Below are positions 37,237 through 52,048 of a DNA stretch of 64,000 nt, piece after piece. Origin of the DNA: Pseudomonadota bacterium. Lineage in GTDB: Bacteria; Pseudomonadota; Alphaproteobacteria; Sphingomonadales; Sphingomonadaceae. Position 1 is the stretch's first letter. Each line of letters opens with the position of its first letter. The stretch spans positions 30,015-94,014 of the forward strand of contig JAEZIO010000037.1 in the NCBI GenBank assembly GCA_023436615.1. Direction: 5' to 3'. A program made the position numbers and the translations under genes. The notes beneath the pieces were generated by a model. That model was not told the DNA's origin and did not search any database. It saw only the letters and a program-made list of their open reading frames with translations.

Positions 37237-37503
37237 TCAGGTCGAGGTGCTTCGGTTCTTCCGGAAGATCGCGATCAGGATGAGCAGGAACGCCGCCAGA
37301 CGAAGCAGGTAGACCGACCCGCGCTCCTCGGTCGGGATGTTTGCGAGCGCAAGAACCGTCTGGCCCACGCCGAGCAGCAGGAAGGCAAGGGCGAATGCCA
37401 GGAACAGCTCCTCGCGCGTGCGCCGCCAGAACCGCAGGAAGAACAAAGCGCAGACGGCAAAGCCGAGAGAGATGGCGCCCGAGAGGAAGTCGAAGATTGT
37501 CAC
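37237..37503 (-). CDS. DUF5985-like three-span membrane protein (second copy)
   Basis: The 88-residue product, starting at GTG 37503, has three hydrophobic segments at about 6-24, 33-53 and 65-82 and a short basic C-terminus. Its pattern 'FAVCALFFLRFWRRTREELFLAFALAFLLLG' resembles the upstream neighbour, so the two look like diverged paralogues of the DUF5985 type. It starts 4 bp after that gene in a three-gene unit led by a winged-helix protein. Function unknown. Confidence 0.78.
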   Translation of the reverse strand: MTIFDFLSGAISLGFAVCALFFLRFWRRTREELFLAFALAFLLLGVGQTVLALANIPTEERGSVYLLRLAAFLLILIAIFRKNRSTST

Positions 37504-37507
37504 CGGA

Positions 37508-37789
37508 TCACTCCTCTTCTGCGTCCCAGACGAAGCCCCAGATCAGCGAGAGCACCGCCGCGAGCGCAAGTCCGTGCCGCGTCAGCCGAAGATCCACGTC
37601 GGGGCTGGGCCAGACCACCAGATCGAGCACCAGCACCAGGTTGTTGGCGGCGAGAAATACGAAGCAGATGCTGCTCCACAGCAGCAGCCGGGTCCGGGTC
37701 TTCGCATAGCTCCTGCCAAGCAACCAGGCGCACGCCGCGCTGGTCAGGAGACACAGCACGTAGACGACGGCCGGGAACACTTCCCCCAT
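37508..37789 (-). CDS. DUF5985-like three-span membrane protein (first copy)
   Basis: The ATG at 37789 has GGAAGGA six bases upstream and is preferred to the TTG at 37795. The 93-residue product has hydrophobic segments at about 4-22, 33-55 and 66-88, with 'LLGRSYAKTRTRLLLWSSICFVFLAANNL' and an acidic end ('DAEEE'). It is a likely paralogue of the next gene. Membrane location and tight linkage to a DNA-binding protein suggest a membrane signal input, which is inference. Confidence 0.78.
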   Translation of the reverse strand: MGEVFPAVVYVLCLLTSAACAWLLGRSYAKTRTRLLLWSSICFVFLAANNLVLVLDLVVWPSPDVDLRLTRHGLALAAVLSLIWGFVWDAEEE

Positions 37790-37791
37790 AC

Positions 37792-38160
37792 TCAATCCTT
37801 CCGCAGTCTGAATGCGTCGGCGAATGCCGTCGCGCCGCTGGAGCCGGCCGAGACGATCGCGCGTCGGACGGCATCCGGCCGGGCGCCGTAAAGCTTCTCG
37901 AGCGAATCGACCTGGCGAGCGATATCTTGCGCGGCAGGCATATAATGCGCGCCGTCGCCTTCGACGGACACGAGGCCGCCGGCGACCAGCTCGTCGAGCG
38001 CCTTGGACACCACTAGCTCGCTCGCTCGCAGCGTCGACACCATCTCTGCTCGCGACCAGATGCGTTTGTCGCGCTTGAGGAGGAGCAGCAGCTCGAGCGC
38101 CCAGACCGAACGGAAGCTCGATCCGATAAATCGGAACAGATCGTCGTTCGGGCTCGTCAC
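37792..38160 (-). CDS. Winged-helix DNA-binding protein
   Basis: From the GTG at 38160 the product is about 122 residues; the frame runs on upstream to 38727 antisense to the kinase gene, which is rejected. The sequence 'SVWALELLLLLKRDKRIWSRAEMVSTLRASELVVSKALDELVAGGLVSVEGDGAHYMPA' has the helix-turn-helix and wing pattern of MarR/ArsR-like regulators. It heads a three-gene operon with two small membrane proteins and is divergent from the poly-HAMP kinase, 204 bp away. The start is uncertain because no clear ribosome site is seen. Confidence 0.7.
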   Translation of the reverse strand: MTSPNDDLFRFIGSSFRSVWALELLLLLKRDKRIWSRAEMVSTLRASELVVSKALDELVAGGLVSVEGDGAHYMPAAQDIARQVDSLEKLYGARPDAVRRAIVSAGSSGATAFADAFRLRKD

Positions 38161-38364
38161 GAGCCGCGGAAAGTCTCGTCGGGATGCATGGGAAGGCCCT
38201 AGCGAGGGGCGTCGGGTGATTGCAACCGCTCCGCGGGACGGCTTGAACCCGCGGTTAAATTTTAAGCAAGCGGAAAGGCAAAGCTTTGCTATGGTGCGAC
38301 TTCCGGCGGTCGGGGGGCCGCTTTGCCAATTCGGCGGGGGGAGACGAGCCAAACGGAGAGTTGA

Positions 38365-43737
<5,373 letters not shown>

Positions 43738-43741
43738 CGAC

Positions 43742-45844
43742 ATGAACAGGCCGGTGGCCGAAATCCCCGTCATTCCTCACAGCGAAAAGGAGGTGCGACC
43801 GCTAACGCCCGCGGAGCGCGAGAGCGCGCGCGTGCTCCTCGTCGACGACGACGAGCGTAACCTTCTGGCCCTGCAGACCGTGCTCGAGGACCTCGGCGAG
43901 GTGGTGCTCGCCCGCTCCGGCGAGGAAGCTCTACGCCACCTGCTGAAGGGCGAGTTCGCGGTCATTCTCCTCGACGTCTACATGCCGGGGATGGACGGTT
44001 ACGAAACCGCCCAGATCATTCGCGAGCGCGACCAGACGAAGGGTATTCCCATCGTCTTCCTGTCGGCGGTCAACAAGGAGGCCGAGCATTTGATGCGCGG
44101 CTATTCGATGGGTGCCGTCGATTACGTCTTCAAGCCGGTCGATCCGGTGATCCTCCGCTCCAAGGTGGCGGTGTTCGTCGACCTGTTCGAGAAGTCCAAG
44201 GAGATCGAGGTCAAGGCGCGCCAGGAGCAGGCGCTCCTCGACGAGAACCTTCGGGTCAATGCCGACCGACTCCGGGCAGAGCAGGAGCTGCGGCGGGCCG
44301 AGCAGCGCCAGGCCGCGATCATCCAGTCGCTGCCGATGGTGCTCTATCTCGAGCCGTTCGATGCCAATCCGCGGCGGCCGAATTACGTAAGCGGGGACCT
44401 CGCGGCCATCACCGGATTCCGGCAGGAAGACATCGCCGGGAATCCGACCGTCTGGGTGGATCGCCTGCATCCGGAAGACCGTGACCGGGTCATTGCAGCG
44501 ATCGAGGCTCGCCGACGCAGCGGCCGCTCGTCGATCGAATATCGGTGGCAATGCGCGGACGGCGGTTACAAGCATTTTCTCGATCAGGCGGTGCTGCTAC
44601 GCGACCATGAGGGCCGGCCCCTGGAGTTCGCGGGCACGCTCACCGACATCAGCGAACAACGGTCGCTGGAGACCCAGCTGATCCAGGCGCAGAAGATGGA
44701 CGCCATCGGCAAGCTGACCGGCGGTATCGCGCACGATTTCAACAATCTCCTTGCGGCCGTGATCGGCGGGCTGAGCCTTCTCGAGAAGAAAGCAACGCTG
44801 AAGGACGAGCAGCTCCGCATCCTCGGCATGACAAAGCGCGCGGCGGAGCAGGGAAGCGAGCTGGTTCGGCGCCTGCTGGCCTTTGCACGTCGGCAGAAGC
44901 TGGAGCCGCGGCCGGTGGACATCCCGGCCCTTCAGCAGGCGGTGTCCGACCTGCTGACCCATACGCTCGGCGGTCTCGTCACCATCGACTGGCAGGTCGA
45001 AAGCGACGTGTGGACGGTGTTCGCGGACCAGGCGCAGCTCGAGCTTGCGCTGCTCAACCTCATCATCAATGCGCGCGATGCGATGCCGAACGGCGGGACG
45101 GTCACCATCGTCGCCGACAACCGCCACGTTGCCGAAATGGAAGACGGGGGCGTTGCGCCAGGGGACTATGTGCGGCTCGCGGTGTGCGATACCGGCACCG
45201 GAATTTCGCCGGACGATCTCGAGAAGGTGATGGACCCCTTCTTTACCACCAAGGCGGTGGGCAAGGGCACCGGCCTCGGTCTCAGCATGGTCTACGGCTT
45301 TGCAAAGCAGTCGGACGGTGCCTTCCGCATCGACAGTGCGCTCGGCGAAGGGACGAGAGCGGAATTGTGGCTTCCACGGGCGCCTGCCGTCCCTGCTCGG
45401 CAGGCAAAGCCGCCCGCCCGGCGCCAGCGGCAGCGGGCCGCGATGCGAAAGCTGCGGATCCTGCTCGTCGACGATCATCCGGAAGTACGCAGCACCACGG
45501 CTGCGGTCCTCGAAGACCTTGGCCACTCCGTTGTGGAGGCCGGAAATGGCGAGGAAGCGCTGCAGAGCCTCAAGCAGGACTGCGCCTACGATCTCCTCAT
45601 CACCGATTATGCGATGCCGCACCTCAACGGGACCGGTCTGCTTCGCCGGGCGCAGGAGCTTTGCCCGGACGTGCCGGCGCTGATCGTCACCGGCTACGCG
45701 GAATCGGAGGCGATCAGCGACCGCCCGGAGGCCGTGACGATCCTTCAAAAGCCATTCACTCCGCGCGCGCTGGAAGATGCGATCGCTGCGCTTTGCGAGG
45801 GCGGCGAGCCCCCGCTTACCGAGCCGGCTGCCAGCGGATCGTGA
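43742..45844 (+). CDS. Hybrid histidine kinase REC-PAS-HisKA-HATPase-REC
   Basis: The ATG at 43742 follows the poly-HAMP kinase stop by 4 bp. The 700-residue soluble product has an N-terminal receiver with Asp78 ('LLDVYMPGMDG'), a coiled coil, a PAS domain (about 190-305; 'LHPEDRDRV'), HisKA with His331 in 'GGIAHDFNNLL', an HATPase with 'NLIINARDAMPNGG' and 'KGTGLGLSMVYG', and a C-terminal receiver with Asp622 ('LITDYAMPHLNG'). The N-terminal receiver could accept phosphate from the upstream kinase, giving a kinase-to-kinase relay; that is inference from fusion order and operon linkage. Confidence 0.94.
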   Translation: MNRPVAEIPVIPHSEKEVRPLTPAERESARVLLVDDDERNLLALQTVLEDLGEVVLARSGEEALRHLLKGEFAVILLDVYMPGMDGYETAQIIRERDQTKGIPIVFLSAVNKEAEHLMRGYSMGAVDYVFKPVDPVILRSKVAVFVDLFEKSKEIEVKARQEQALLDENLRVNADRLRAEQELRRAEQRQAAIIQSLPMVLYLEPFDANPRRPNYVSGDLAAITGFRQEDIAGNPTVWVDRLHPEDRDRVIAAIEARRRSGRSSIEYRWQCADGGYKHFLDQAVLLRDHEGRPLEFAGTLTDISEQRSLETQLIQAQKMDAIGKLTGGIAHDFNNLLAAVIGGLSLLEKKATLKDEQLRILGMTKRAAEQGSELVRRLLAFARRQKLEPRPVDIPALQQAVSDLLTHTLGGLVTIDWQVESDVWTVFADQAQLELALLNLIINARDAMPNGGTVTIVADNRHVAEMEDGGVAPGDYVRLAVCDTGTGISPDDLEKVMDPFFTTKAVGKGTGLGLSMVYGFAKQSDGAFRIDSALGEGTRAELWLPRAPAVPARQAKPPARRQRQRAAMRKLRILLVDDHPEVRSTTAAVLEDLGHSVVEAGNGEEALQSLKQDCAYDLLITDYAMPHLNGTGLLRRAQELCPDVPALIVTGYAESEAISDRPEAVTILQKPFTPRALEDAIAALCEGGEPPLTEPAASGS

Positions 45845-45919
45845 TCGGCATGCGATGAGCCGCGCAACAGGCGCGACTCACATGCGTTAGGCTGCAGGAA
45901 AACCTCCTTGGAGCCTTGA

Positions 45920-46123
45920 TTGACTGCCGCCGACAATAGCCCTGATCGCATGATCGACCAGAAGTCCGAAGAAGCCGTTGTTCAGCTCGGGAAAGGCTTG
46001 AAGAGCTGCCGAAAGCTGGTGGATGAGTATCGCGCGGTATTGGACGATTCCCAGCAAGCGGCCCCAGACGAGCGCTCAGAATTGGCGACTCTGCCGGAAA
46101 GCCCTGTCTCCTCAACAGGTTGA
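45920..46123 (+). CDS. Small hydrophilic protein of unknown function
   Basis: The frame from TTG 45920, with GGAG upstream, encodes 67 residues, mostly charged, with a helical middle ('SEEAVVQLGKGLKSCRKLVDEYRAVLDD'). An internal ATG at 45950 would give a 57-residue form. It lies 75 bp after the hybrid kinase. No family recognised. Confidence 0.5.
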   Translation: MTAADNSPDRMIDQKSEEAVVQLGKGLKSCRKLVDEYRAVLDDSQQAAPDERSELATLPESPVSSTG

Positions 46124-46190
46124 CAGCGCGCCGGCATGCGCGGAGGGTGCGCCTGGGCAAGCACACAGCTCGCCCTTGGGGGGCTTTCAC

Positions 46191-46664
46191 ATGCGCAAGA
46201 TCACGGCCGCAATCGCTGCAACGCTGCTTCTTCAGGGCTGCTCATCGCGGCCTCGGGAGTTTAATCCGCAGCTGGCGATCGCGCCCGCCAATCAGCAGGA
46301 GCTCGACGCCGCTGTTGCGAACTGCAGGGAGCTGCTGGTCGCAGGGAAGCTCGATTCGAACGGACGGCTGGCGTCAGGCGCCGCCGCAGCAGGAGCAGGC
46401 GCCGCTGTCATGGCTGCCGGCAGCGCGGCGGCGACGAGCGCGGGTCTCTACGCCGGCGCGGCGATCGCAAGCGCGACCGTCGTCGCAATCCCCTTCGTCG
46501 CACTCGCCGGTGCCTGGGGGATGGCCAAGGCCAAGCGCGCCAAGAAGGAGAAGGCGATCAAGACTGCGATGGCCGGCTGCCTGCGCGAGCGCGGCTATGA
46601 GGTGGCGAACTGGACCCGGGCTCCCAAAGCGCCGAGACCCCAGCCACCTGCAGTCTCCGACTAG
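46191..46664 (+). CDS. Lipoprotein with glycine-zipper-like hydrophobic region
   Basis: From ATG 46191 the 157-residue product has a lipoprotein signal ('LLLQGC', Cys17), a polar segment with Cys, then a long Ala/Gly-rich hydrophobic stretch at about 65-108 ('AAAAGAGAAVMAAGSAAATSAGLYAGAAI'-like) and a Lys-rich C-terminus. The Ala/Gly stretch resembles glycine-zipper envelope proteins. The frame extends upstream to 46023 but the signal peptide fixes the start. Function unknown. Confidence 0.78.
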   Translation: MRKITAAIAATLLLQGCSSRPREFNPQLAIAPANQQELDAAVANCRELLVAGKLDSNGRLASGAAAAGAGAAVMAAGSAAATSAGLYAGAAIASATVVAIPFVALAGAWGMAKAKRAKKEKAIKTAMAGCLRERGYEVANWTRAPKAPRPQPPAVSD

Positions 46665-46718
46665 CGGCCTGGAGCCGGTCCGTTTGAACCTAGCGGCTGA
46701 ACGGCATTCTTCCACGCC

Positions 46719-47015
46719 ATGATCGGTCACATCCTGCTCGCGCTTTTGATCCAGGCGGCGGTCGCAATCCCGTCCCGAAGCTGGGGCGCAGGCGCCGCGG
46801 CGGCCTTCGCCTGGTCCGTGTCGCGCGAAATCGCGCAGGCCGAATATCGGTGGATCGAGCAATATGGCGGCCATCTGCGCGCGAACATGCCCGTTCTCGG
46901 CGGTTTCGACCCGCGGGTGTGGCAGAACGTCGATCCGTGGCTCGACTGGATCGTCCCGACATTGGTGACCGTGGCTGTCGCGGTCCTCGCCGCTCGCATC
47001 CAGCGGTCGCGCTAG
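46719..47015 (+). CDS. Small two-span membrane protein of unknown function
   Basis: The 98-residue product has an N-terminal hydrophobic segment (about 2-30, Ala-rich) and a C-terminal one (about 77-92), with a polar, Trp-rich middle ('EYRWIEQYGGHL', 'NVDPWLDWIVP'). It resembles small phage-holin-like or host membrane proteins but no family is recognised. It is convergent with the peptidase gene, 6 bp away. Confidence 0.68.
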   Translation: MIGHILLALLIQAAVAIPSRSWGAGAAAAFAWSVSREIAQAEYRWIEQYGGHLRANMPVLGGFDPRVWQNVDPWLDWIVPTLVTVAVAVLAARIQRSR

Positions 47016-47021
47016 TACCCG

Positions 47022-49199
<2,178 letters not shown>

Positions 49200-49268
49200 G
49201 GCAGATTTCCCCTCATCCCAGGAGCCATGCGTAGCATCGGACCGCGCCGCTTCAACAGCCAAAGAAAA

Positions 49269-49294
49269 AGCGCCGGACGTTTCCGCCCGGCGCT
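49269..49294 (-). terminator. Terminator after the Gly/Tyr-rich protein
   Basis: AGCGCCGG (49269-49276) pairs with CCGGCGCT (49287-49294). On the minus strand the stem is followed by TTTTTCTTT, giving an intrinsic terminator 24 bp after the stop at 49318. Confidence 0.88.
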
Positions 49295-49317
49295 CTCTCG
49301 ATCGTCAATTCCGCGGC

Positions 49318-49860
49318 TTAGTAGCGGCGGTCGATATCGATGTCGCGAACGTAGCCGCGATAGTCGATGTCGCACTTGAACGTCAGATCGGCCTGGCCCT
49401 GGGCGCCATAGGCCCCGTAGGCCCCATAACCGCCGTAGCCGTAGCCGCCACCGTAAGCCTGGCCGCTGGTGGCGTAGCCGCGGACCCGGGTCGTCGTGCT
49501 CGAGCGCTGCTCGACCCGCGTAATCCCGAGGACGCGCGCGTTGCTGTAGGCATTGTTGTAGCCGTACGGGCTACCGTATCCGCCGTAGCCGCCATAGCCG
49601 TAGCCGGCGTTATACTGGGCCGACAGGCGCTGCTGGACGGCCGCGCTGCACTGCTGCGCCGCCATTTGCGGGTTCACGCCGTATCCGCGGCCATATTGGC
49701 TGCCGTACGGGTTCAGCACCGACTGAAGCACCTGGCCGATGATGTTTCCGGGCTGGCTATAGCCGTAGCCCGGGTAATATTGCGCAGCGGCCGGGGCCGC
49801 CCCGCCGACAAGCGCGGCGATACCGACCGCGCCGATGGCAATTGTTTTCACAGCCTTCAT
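49318..49860 (-). CDS. Secreted Gly/Tyr-rich low-complexity protein
   Basis: From ATG 49860 the 180-residue product has a signal peptide (about 1-26, ending 'APAAAQ'), then a sequence rich in Gly, Tyr, Gln and Ala with repeated GYG blocks at about 88-100 and 143-158, and a charged end 'KCDIDYRGYVRDIDIDRRY'. The C-terminal 'FKCDIDYRGYVRDI' part looks like a folded element. It is likely exported and possibly surface-associated. Function unknown. Confidence 0.83.
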   Translation of the reverse strand: MKAVKTIAIGAVGIAALVGGAAPAAAQYYPGYGYSQPGNIIGQVLQSVLNPYGSQYGRGYGVNPQMAAQQCSAAVQQRLSAQYNAGYGYGGYGGYGSPYGYNNAYSNARVLGITRVEQRSSTTTRVRGYATSGQAYGGGYGYGGYGAYGAYGAQGQADLTFKCDIDYRGYVRDIDIDRRY

Positions 49861-49986
49861 GGCCACTCTCCTTCGAGCATTCTCGATTCGCCAGACACAA
49901 CGAACCACGATGCAGAAGGTTTAGACGGCCGGCCGTGCACCGCCGCTGAATGCGGCAGTTCGCCGATGTTCAGCTTTGTGGGGGCC

Positions 49987-50406
49987 TCAAGCGGCCTCGA
50001 ACTCGTCCTCGGTGGTCACCGGGCCGCTGTCCTGGCCCTTGGCCGCGGCGTCCCTGTCCACGAATTCGATGATCGCGATGGGCGCCGCATCCGACTGGCG
50101 GATGCCCGCCTTGATGATTCGGGTATAACCGCCGTTGCGGTCGGCGTAGCGCGGGCCGATGACGTCGAACAGCTTGCGCTCCTGCGCCTCGTCCATGAGC
50201 CGCGAATGGGCGAGCCGGCGGTTCGAGAGGCCACCCTTCTTCGCCAGCGTGACGAGCTTCTCGACATAGGGCCGAAGCTCCTTCGCCTTGGCCGTCGTCG
50301 TGGTGATCTGCTCGTGCTTGATCAGCGCGGCCGCCATGTTGCGGAACAGGGCCGCGCGGTGGCTCGAGGTGCGCTGAAGTTTCCGTCCGCCTACGCGATG
50401 ACGCAT
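49987..50406 (-). CDS. rplQ: 50S ribosomal protein L17
   Basis: The 139-residue product begins 'MRHRVGGRKLQRTSSHRAALFRNMA', the diagnostic L17 N-terminus, with 'GGYTRIIKAGIR' and 'AIIEFVDRD' later. The C-terminus is a short acidic extension. L17 usually follows rpoA immediately; here rpoA ends 1.6 kb away with three unrelated genes between, and terminators at both borders, so rplQ needs its own promoter. Confidence 0.97.
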   Translation of the reverse strand: MRHRVGGRKLQRTSSHRAALFRNMAAALIKHEQITTTTAKAKELRPYVEKLVTLAKKGGLSNRRLAHSRLMDEAQERKLFDVIGPRYADRNGGYTRIIKAGIRQSDAAPIAIIEFVDRDAAAKGQDSGPVTTEDEFEAA

Positions 50407-50486
50407 TGGTCTTCTCCGTTCGTCAGGGGGCCGTGTAAGGTACCCCTAGCCAGGCCGTTCTTGCGGGGGACAGCCGATACCCAAAT

Positions 50487-50512
50487 GAAAACGGCGGCTT
50501 TTCGCGCCGCCG
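50487..50512 (-). terminator. Terminator between the repeat lipoprotein and rplQ
   Basis: CGGCGGC (50492-50498) pairs with GCCGCCG (50506-50512). On the minus strand it is followed by TTTTCATTT. It lies about 80 bp upstream of the rplQ start, so rplQ is separated from the lipoprotein transcript or subject to attenuation. Confidence 0.75.
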
Positions 50513-50534
50513 CTCGCGCGCTCCTCAAGCGGAG

Positions 50535-50563
50535 GGAGCGCGGAAAGTCAAGTTCCGCGCTCC
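50535..50563. repeat. 11-bp inverted repeat downstream of the lipoprotein gene
   Basis: GGAGCGCGGAA (50535-50545) and TTCCGCGCTCC (50553-50563) flank a 7-nt loop. It lies 45 bp after the lipoprotein stop and upstream of the terminator at 50487. It has no T-run and may be a transcript-end structure. Confidence 0.5.
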
Positions 50564-50607
50564 GTCGCTTTTAGGCGGCGCCACGATGCCGCGAACGTGG
50601 TTTGGGC

Positions 50608-51027
50608 CTATTGCCCGTTCGTCGTCGTGTTGACCGTCACATTGGGCGGAGCGACATCAACGGCGACTCCATTTTCGTCGATGCGAACCCGAGCGCCGCC
50701 AGGATCGACCCTGTAACGGACTCCGTTCTCCACGACGATGCGGCTGTCGTTGGGCCCCAGCGCCACCCGTGCGCCATCGGGTCCGATGCGATAGGTGGTG
50801 CCATTCTCGACCACGATGCGGGTCCCGGCAGGCCAGTTGCCGCCGGCCGCCGAATAGTTCGACGTCTTGTCAGAATAGTTCGAGCCTTCCGAATAATTAG
50901 CGCCGCTCTCGTTATAGGCAGCGCCCTCGGCGTTGTAGCTCGCCTCATTGTTGTAATCGTCTTTGTTGTAGCTGCAGGCCGCAAGGCCAAGGCTCAGGAT
51001 TGCTGTCGCCACGTAAAGCGTCTTCAT
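50608..51027 (-). CDS. Lipoprotein with two internal tandem duplications
   Basis: From ATG 51027 the 139-residue product has a lipoprotein signal ('LGLAAC', Cys18), then a Tyr/Asn/Ser/Glu-rich region at about 20-55 made of short 'YN-x-E' like repeats, then two copies of a roughly 27-residue unit starting 'TRIVVENGTTYRIGPDGAR' and 'SRIVVENGVRYRVDPGGAR', and a Thr/Asn-rich end. The duplicated unit is probably a small beta structure. Function unknown. It is placed between rplQ and rpoA. Confidence 0.82.
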   Translation of the reverse strand: MKTLYVATAILSLGLAACSYNKDDYNNEASYNAEGAAYNESGANYSEGSNYSDKTSNYSAAGGNWPAGTRIVVENGTTYRIGPDGARVALGPNDSRIVVENGVRYRVDPGGARVRIDENGVAVDVAPPNVTVNTTTNGQ

Positions 51028-51317
51028 CCTCTTTCCTCCATCAGGAAGCCATTCCAATGCACGCGGCGCGAGGAGAGTTCCGTCTCCGGCGCAAACGACA
51101 GCAGGCCTCGCCCTCCAGACGTGCCGGCACCGAAATCCCGAGAGGTCTGGCAAGGAACCTCGTGGCCGCGCGTAGCCATCGGGGCACCTTCCGCCGCGCA
51201 GGAAGCGCGGCCTATCGTTCCTGAACGGCCGAAATGGTCACTCCTGCGTTTTGGTCACACGCTGCATGTCGTGCGCGACGCGACGCCGCGCATGCGGCAG
51301 AAACAAGGAGAAAACCG

Positions 51318-51668
51318 ATGCTTAAGCGTACCCTTATGGCGGCTGCTGCCGCCTCGATCGCCGTTGCCGCTGTCCCGGCAAGTGGCCAGGTGGCCGGCGG
51401 CCTCGTGACCGTTCAGGTCGCCGACGTCGATATCCTCAGGAACTCGCTCAACAACAACGACGTCGACATCCTGAACAACCTGCTCAACAACAACCAGGTG
51501 GCAGTGCCGGTGAACGTCCAGGTTCCGGTCGGCATCGCCGCCAATGTTTGCGGCATCAGCGTTCTGGCAGCGCGTCAGCTGACGGGCCCCTGCACGGCCA
51601 CCACCGCGTCGGGTGCGCTCGGCCAGGCCGTGTCGAAGCAGATCCTGAAGCAGCGTCCGGCCAAGTAA
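51318..51668 (+). CDS. Secreted Asn-rich repeat protein with chaplin-like motif
   Basis: From ATG 51318 (AAGGAG upstream) the 116-residue product has a signal peptide (about 1-23), then two 12-residue repeats 'DVDILRNSLNNN' and 'DVDILNNLLNNN', and a segment 'VPVNVQVPVGIAANVCG' followed by a second Cys 15 residues on. This resembles the two-Cys hydrophobic repeat of actinobacterial chaplins, but homology is not shown. It is likely exported. A good terminator follows at 51697. Confidence 0.8.
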   Translation: MLKRTLMAAAAASIAVAAVPASGQVAGGLVTVQVADVDILRNSLNNNDVDILNNLLNNNQVAVPVNVQVPVGIAANVCGISVLAARQLTGPCTATTASGALGQAVSKQILKQRPAK

Positions 51669-51696
51669 GCTCGGGCACTGGAATCGGGACGAGGGA

Positions 51697-51725
51697 GGCG
51701 GCGGGCATCGTCCCGCCGCCTTTTT
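51697..51725 (+). terminator. Terminator after the Asn-rich repeat protein
   Basis: GGCGGCGGG (51697-51705) pairs with CCCGCCGCC (51712-51720) and is followed by TTTTT. It lies 28 bp after the stop. Confidence 0.92.
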
Positions 51726-51807
51726 CATTGCCCGCGCCGGCTCGTCCCTACCGCTGTTGGAACCGTCGCTACCGGTGCGGATTCATACGGTCACAAGGAG
51801 GCCAGCC

Positions 51808-51975
51808 ATGCCCAGGGAATTGATCGACACCGGAACCGACAAGCGCTTCGTGCGCCGCGACGAGCAAGGCCAGTTCAAGGAATCCGACGACGTCGGCCGG
51901 AGCCTCGCAAGCGATCAGCGCCGCGACGCCAAAAACAAGTCGAAGAAGGGCGAAGGCGACAAGGGCGACAGATAG
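51808..51975 (+). CDS. Small charged protein of unknown function
   Basis: From ATG 51808, with AAGGAG nine bases upstream, a 55-residue very hydrophilic protein is encoded: 'PRELIDTGTDKRFVRRDEQGQFKES', then a Lys/Asp/Gly-rich tail. The 'GTDKRFVRRDEQGQF' pattern looks like a conserved small soluble protein seen in sphingomonads, but I cannot name a family. It may be disordered. Confidence 0.72.
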   Translation: MPRELIDTGTDKRFVRRDEQGQFKESDDVGRSLASDQRRDAKNKSKKGEGDKGDR

Positions 51976-51998
51976 TCCCAGCTGCTCGCTGAAAAGAA

Positions 51999-52026
51999 AA
52001 AGGGCCGCTGTTTCCAGCGGCCCTTT
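51999..52026 (-). terminator. Bidirectional terminator closing the rpsM-rpsK-rpoA unit
   Basis: AAAGGGCCGCTG and CAGCGGCCCTTT form a 12-bp stem around TTTC. On the minus strand TTTTTCTTTT follows, so it ends the rpoA transcript 23 bp after its stop; in the other direction it can also end the small plus-strand gene. Confidence 0.92.
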
Positions 52027-52048
52027 GCTTTCCGGATGGAGCGGCAGG

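Noticed and set aside
46023..46190. Upstream extension of the glycine-zipper lipoprotein
   Set aside because: The extension overlaps the preceding small gene in another frame and would bury the lipoprotein signal peptide.
51028..51317. Hidden gene or RNA in the 290-bp divergent gap
   Set aside because: No convincing start, structure or motif was seen; it probably holds the two divergent promoters.
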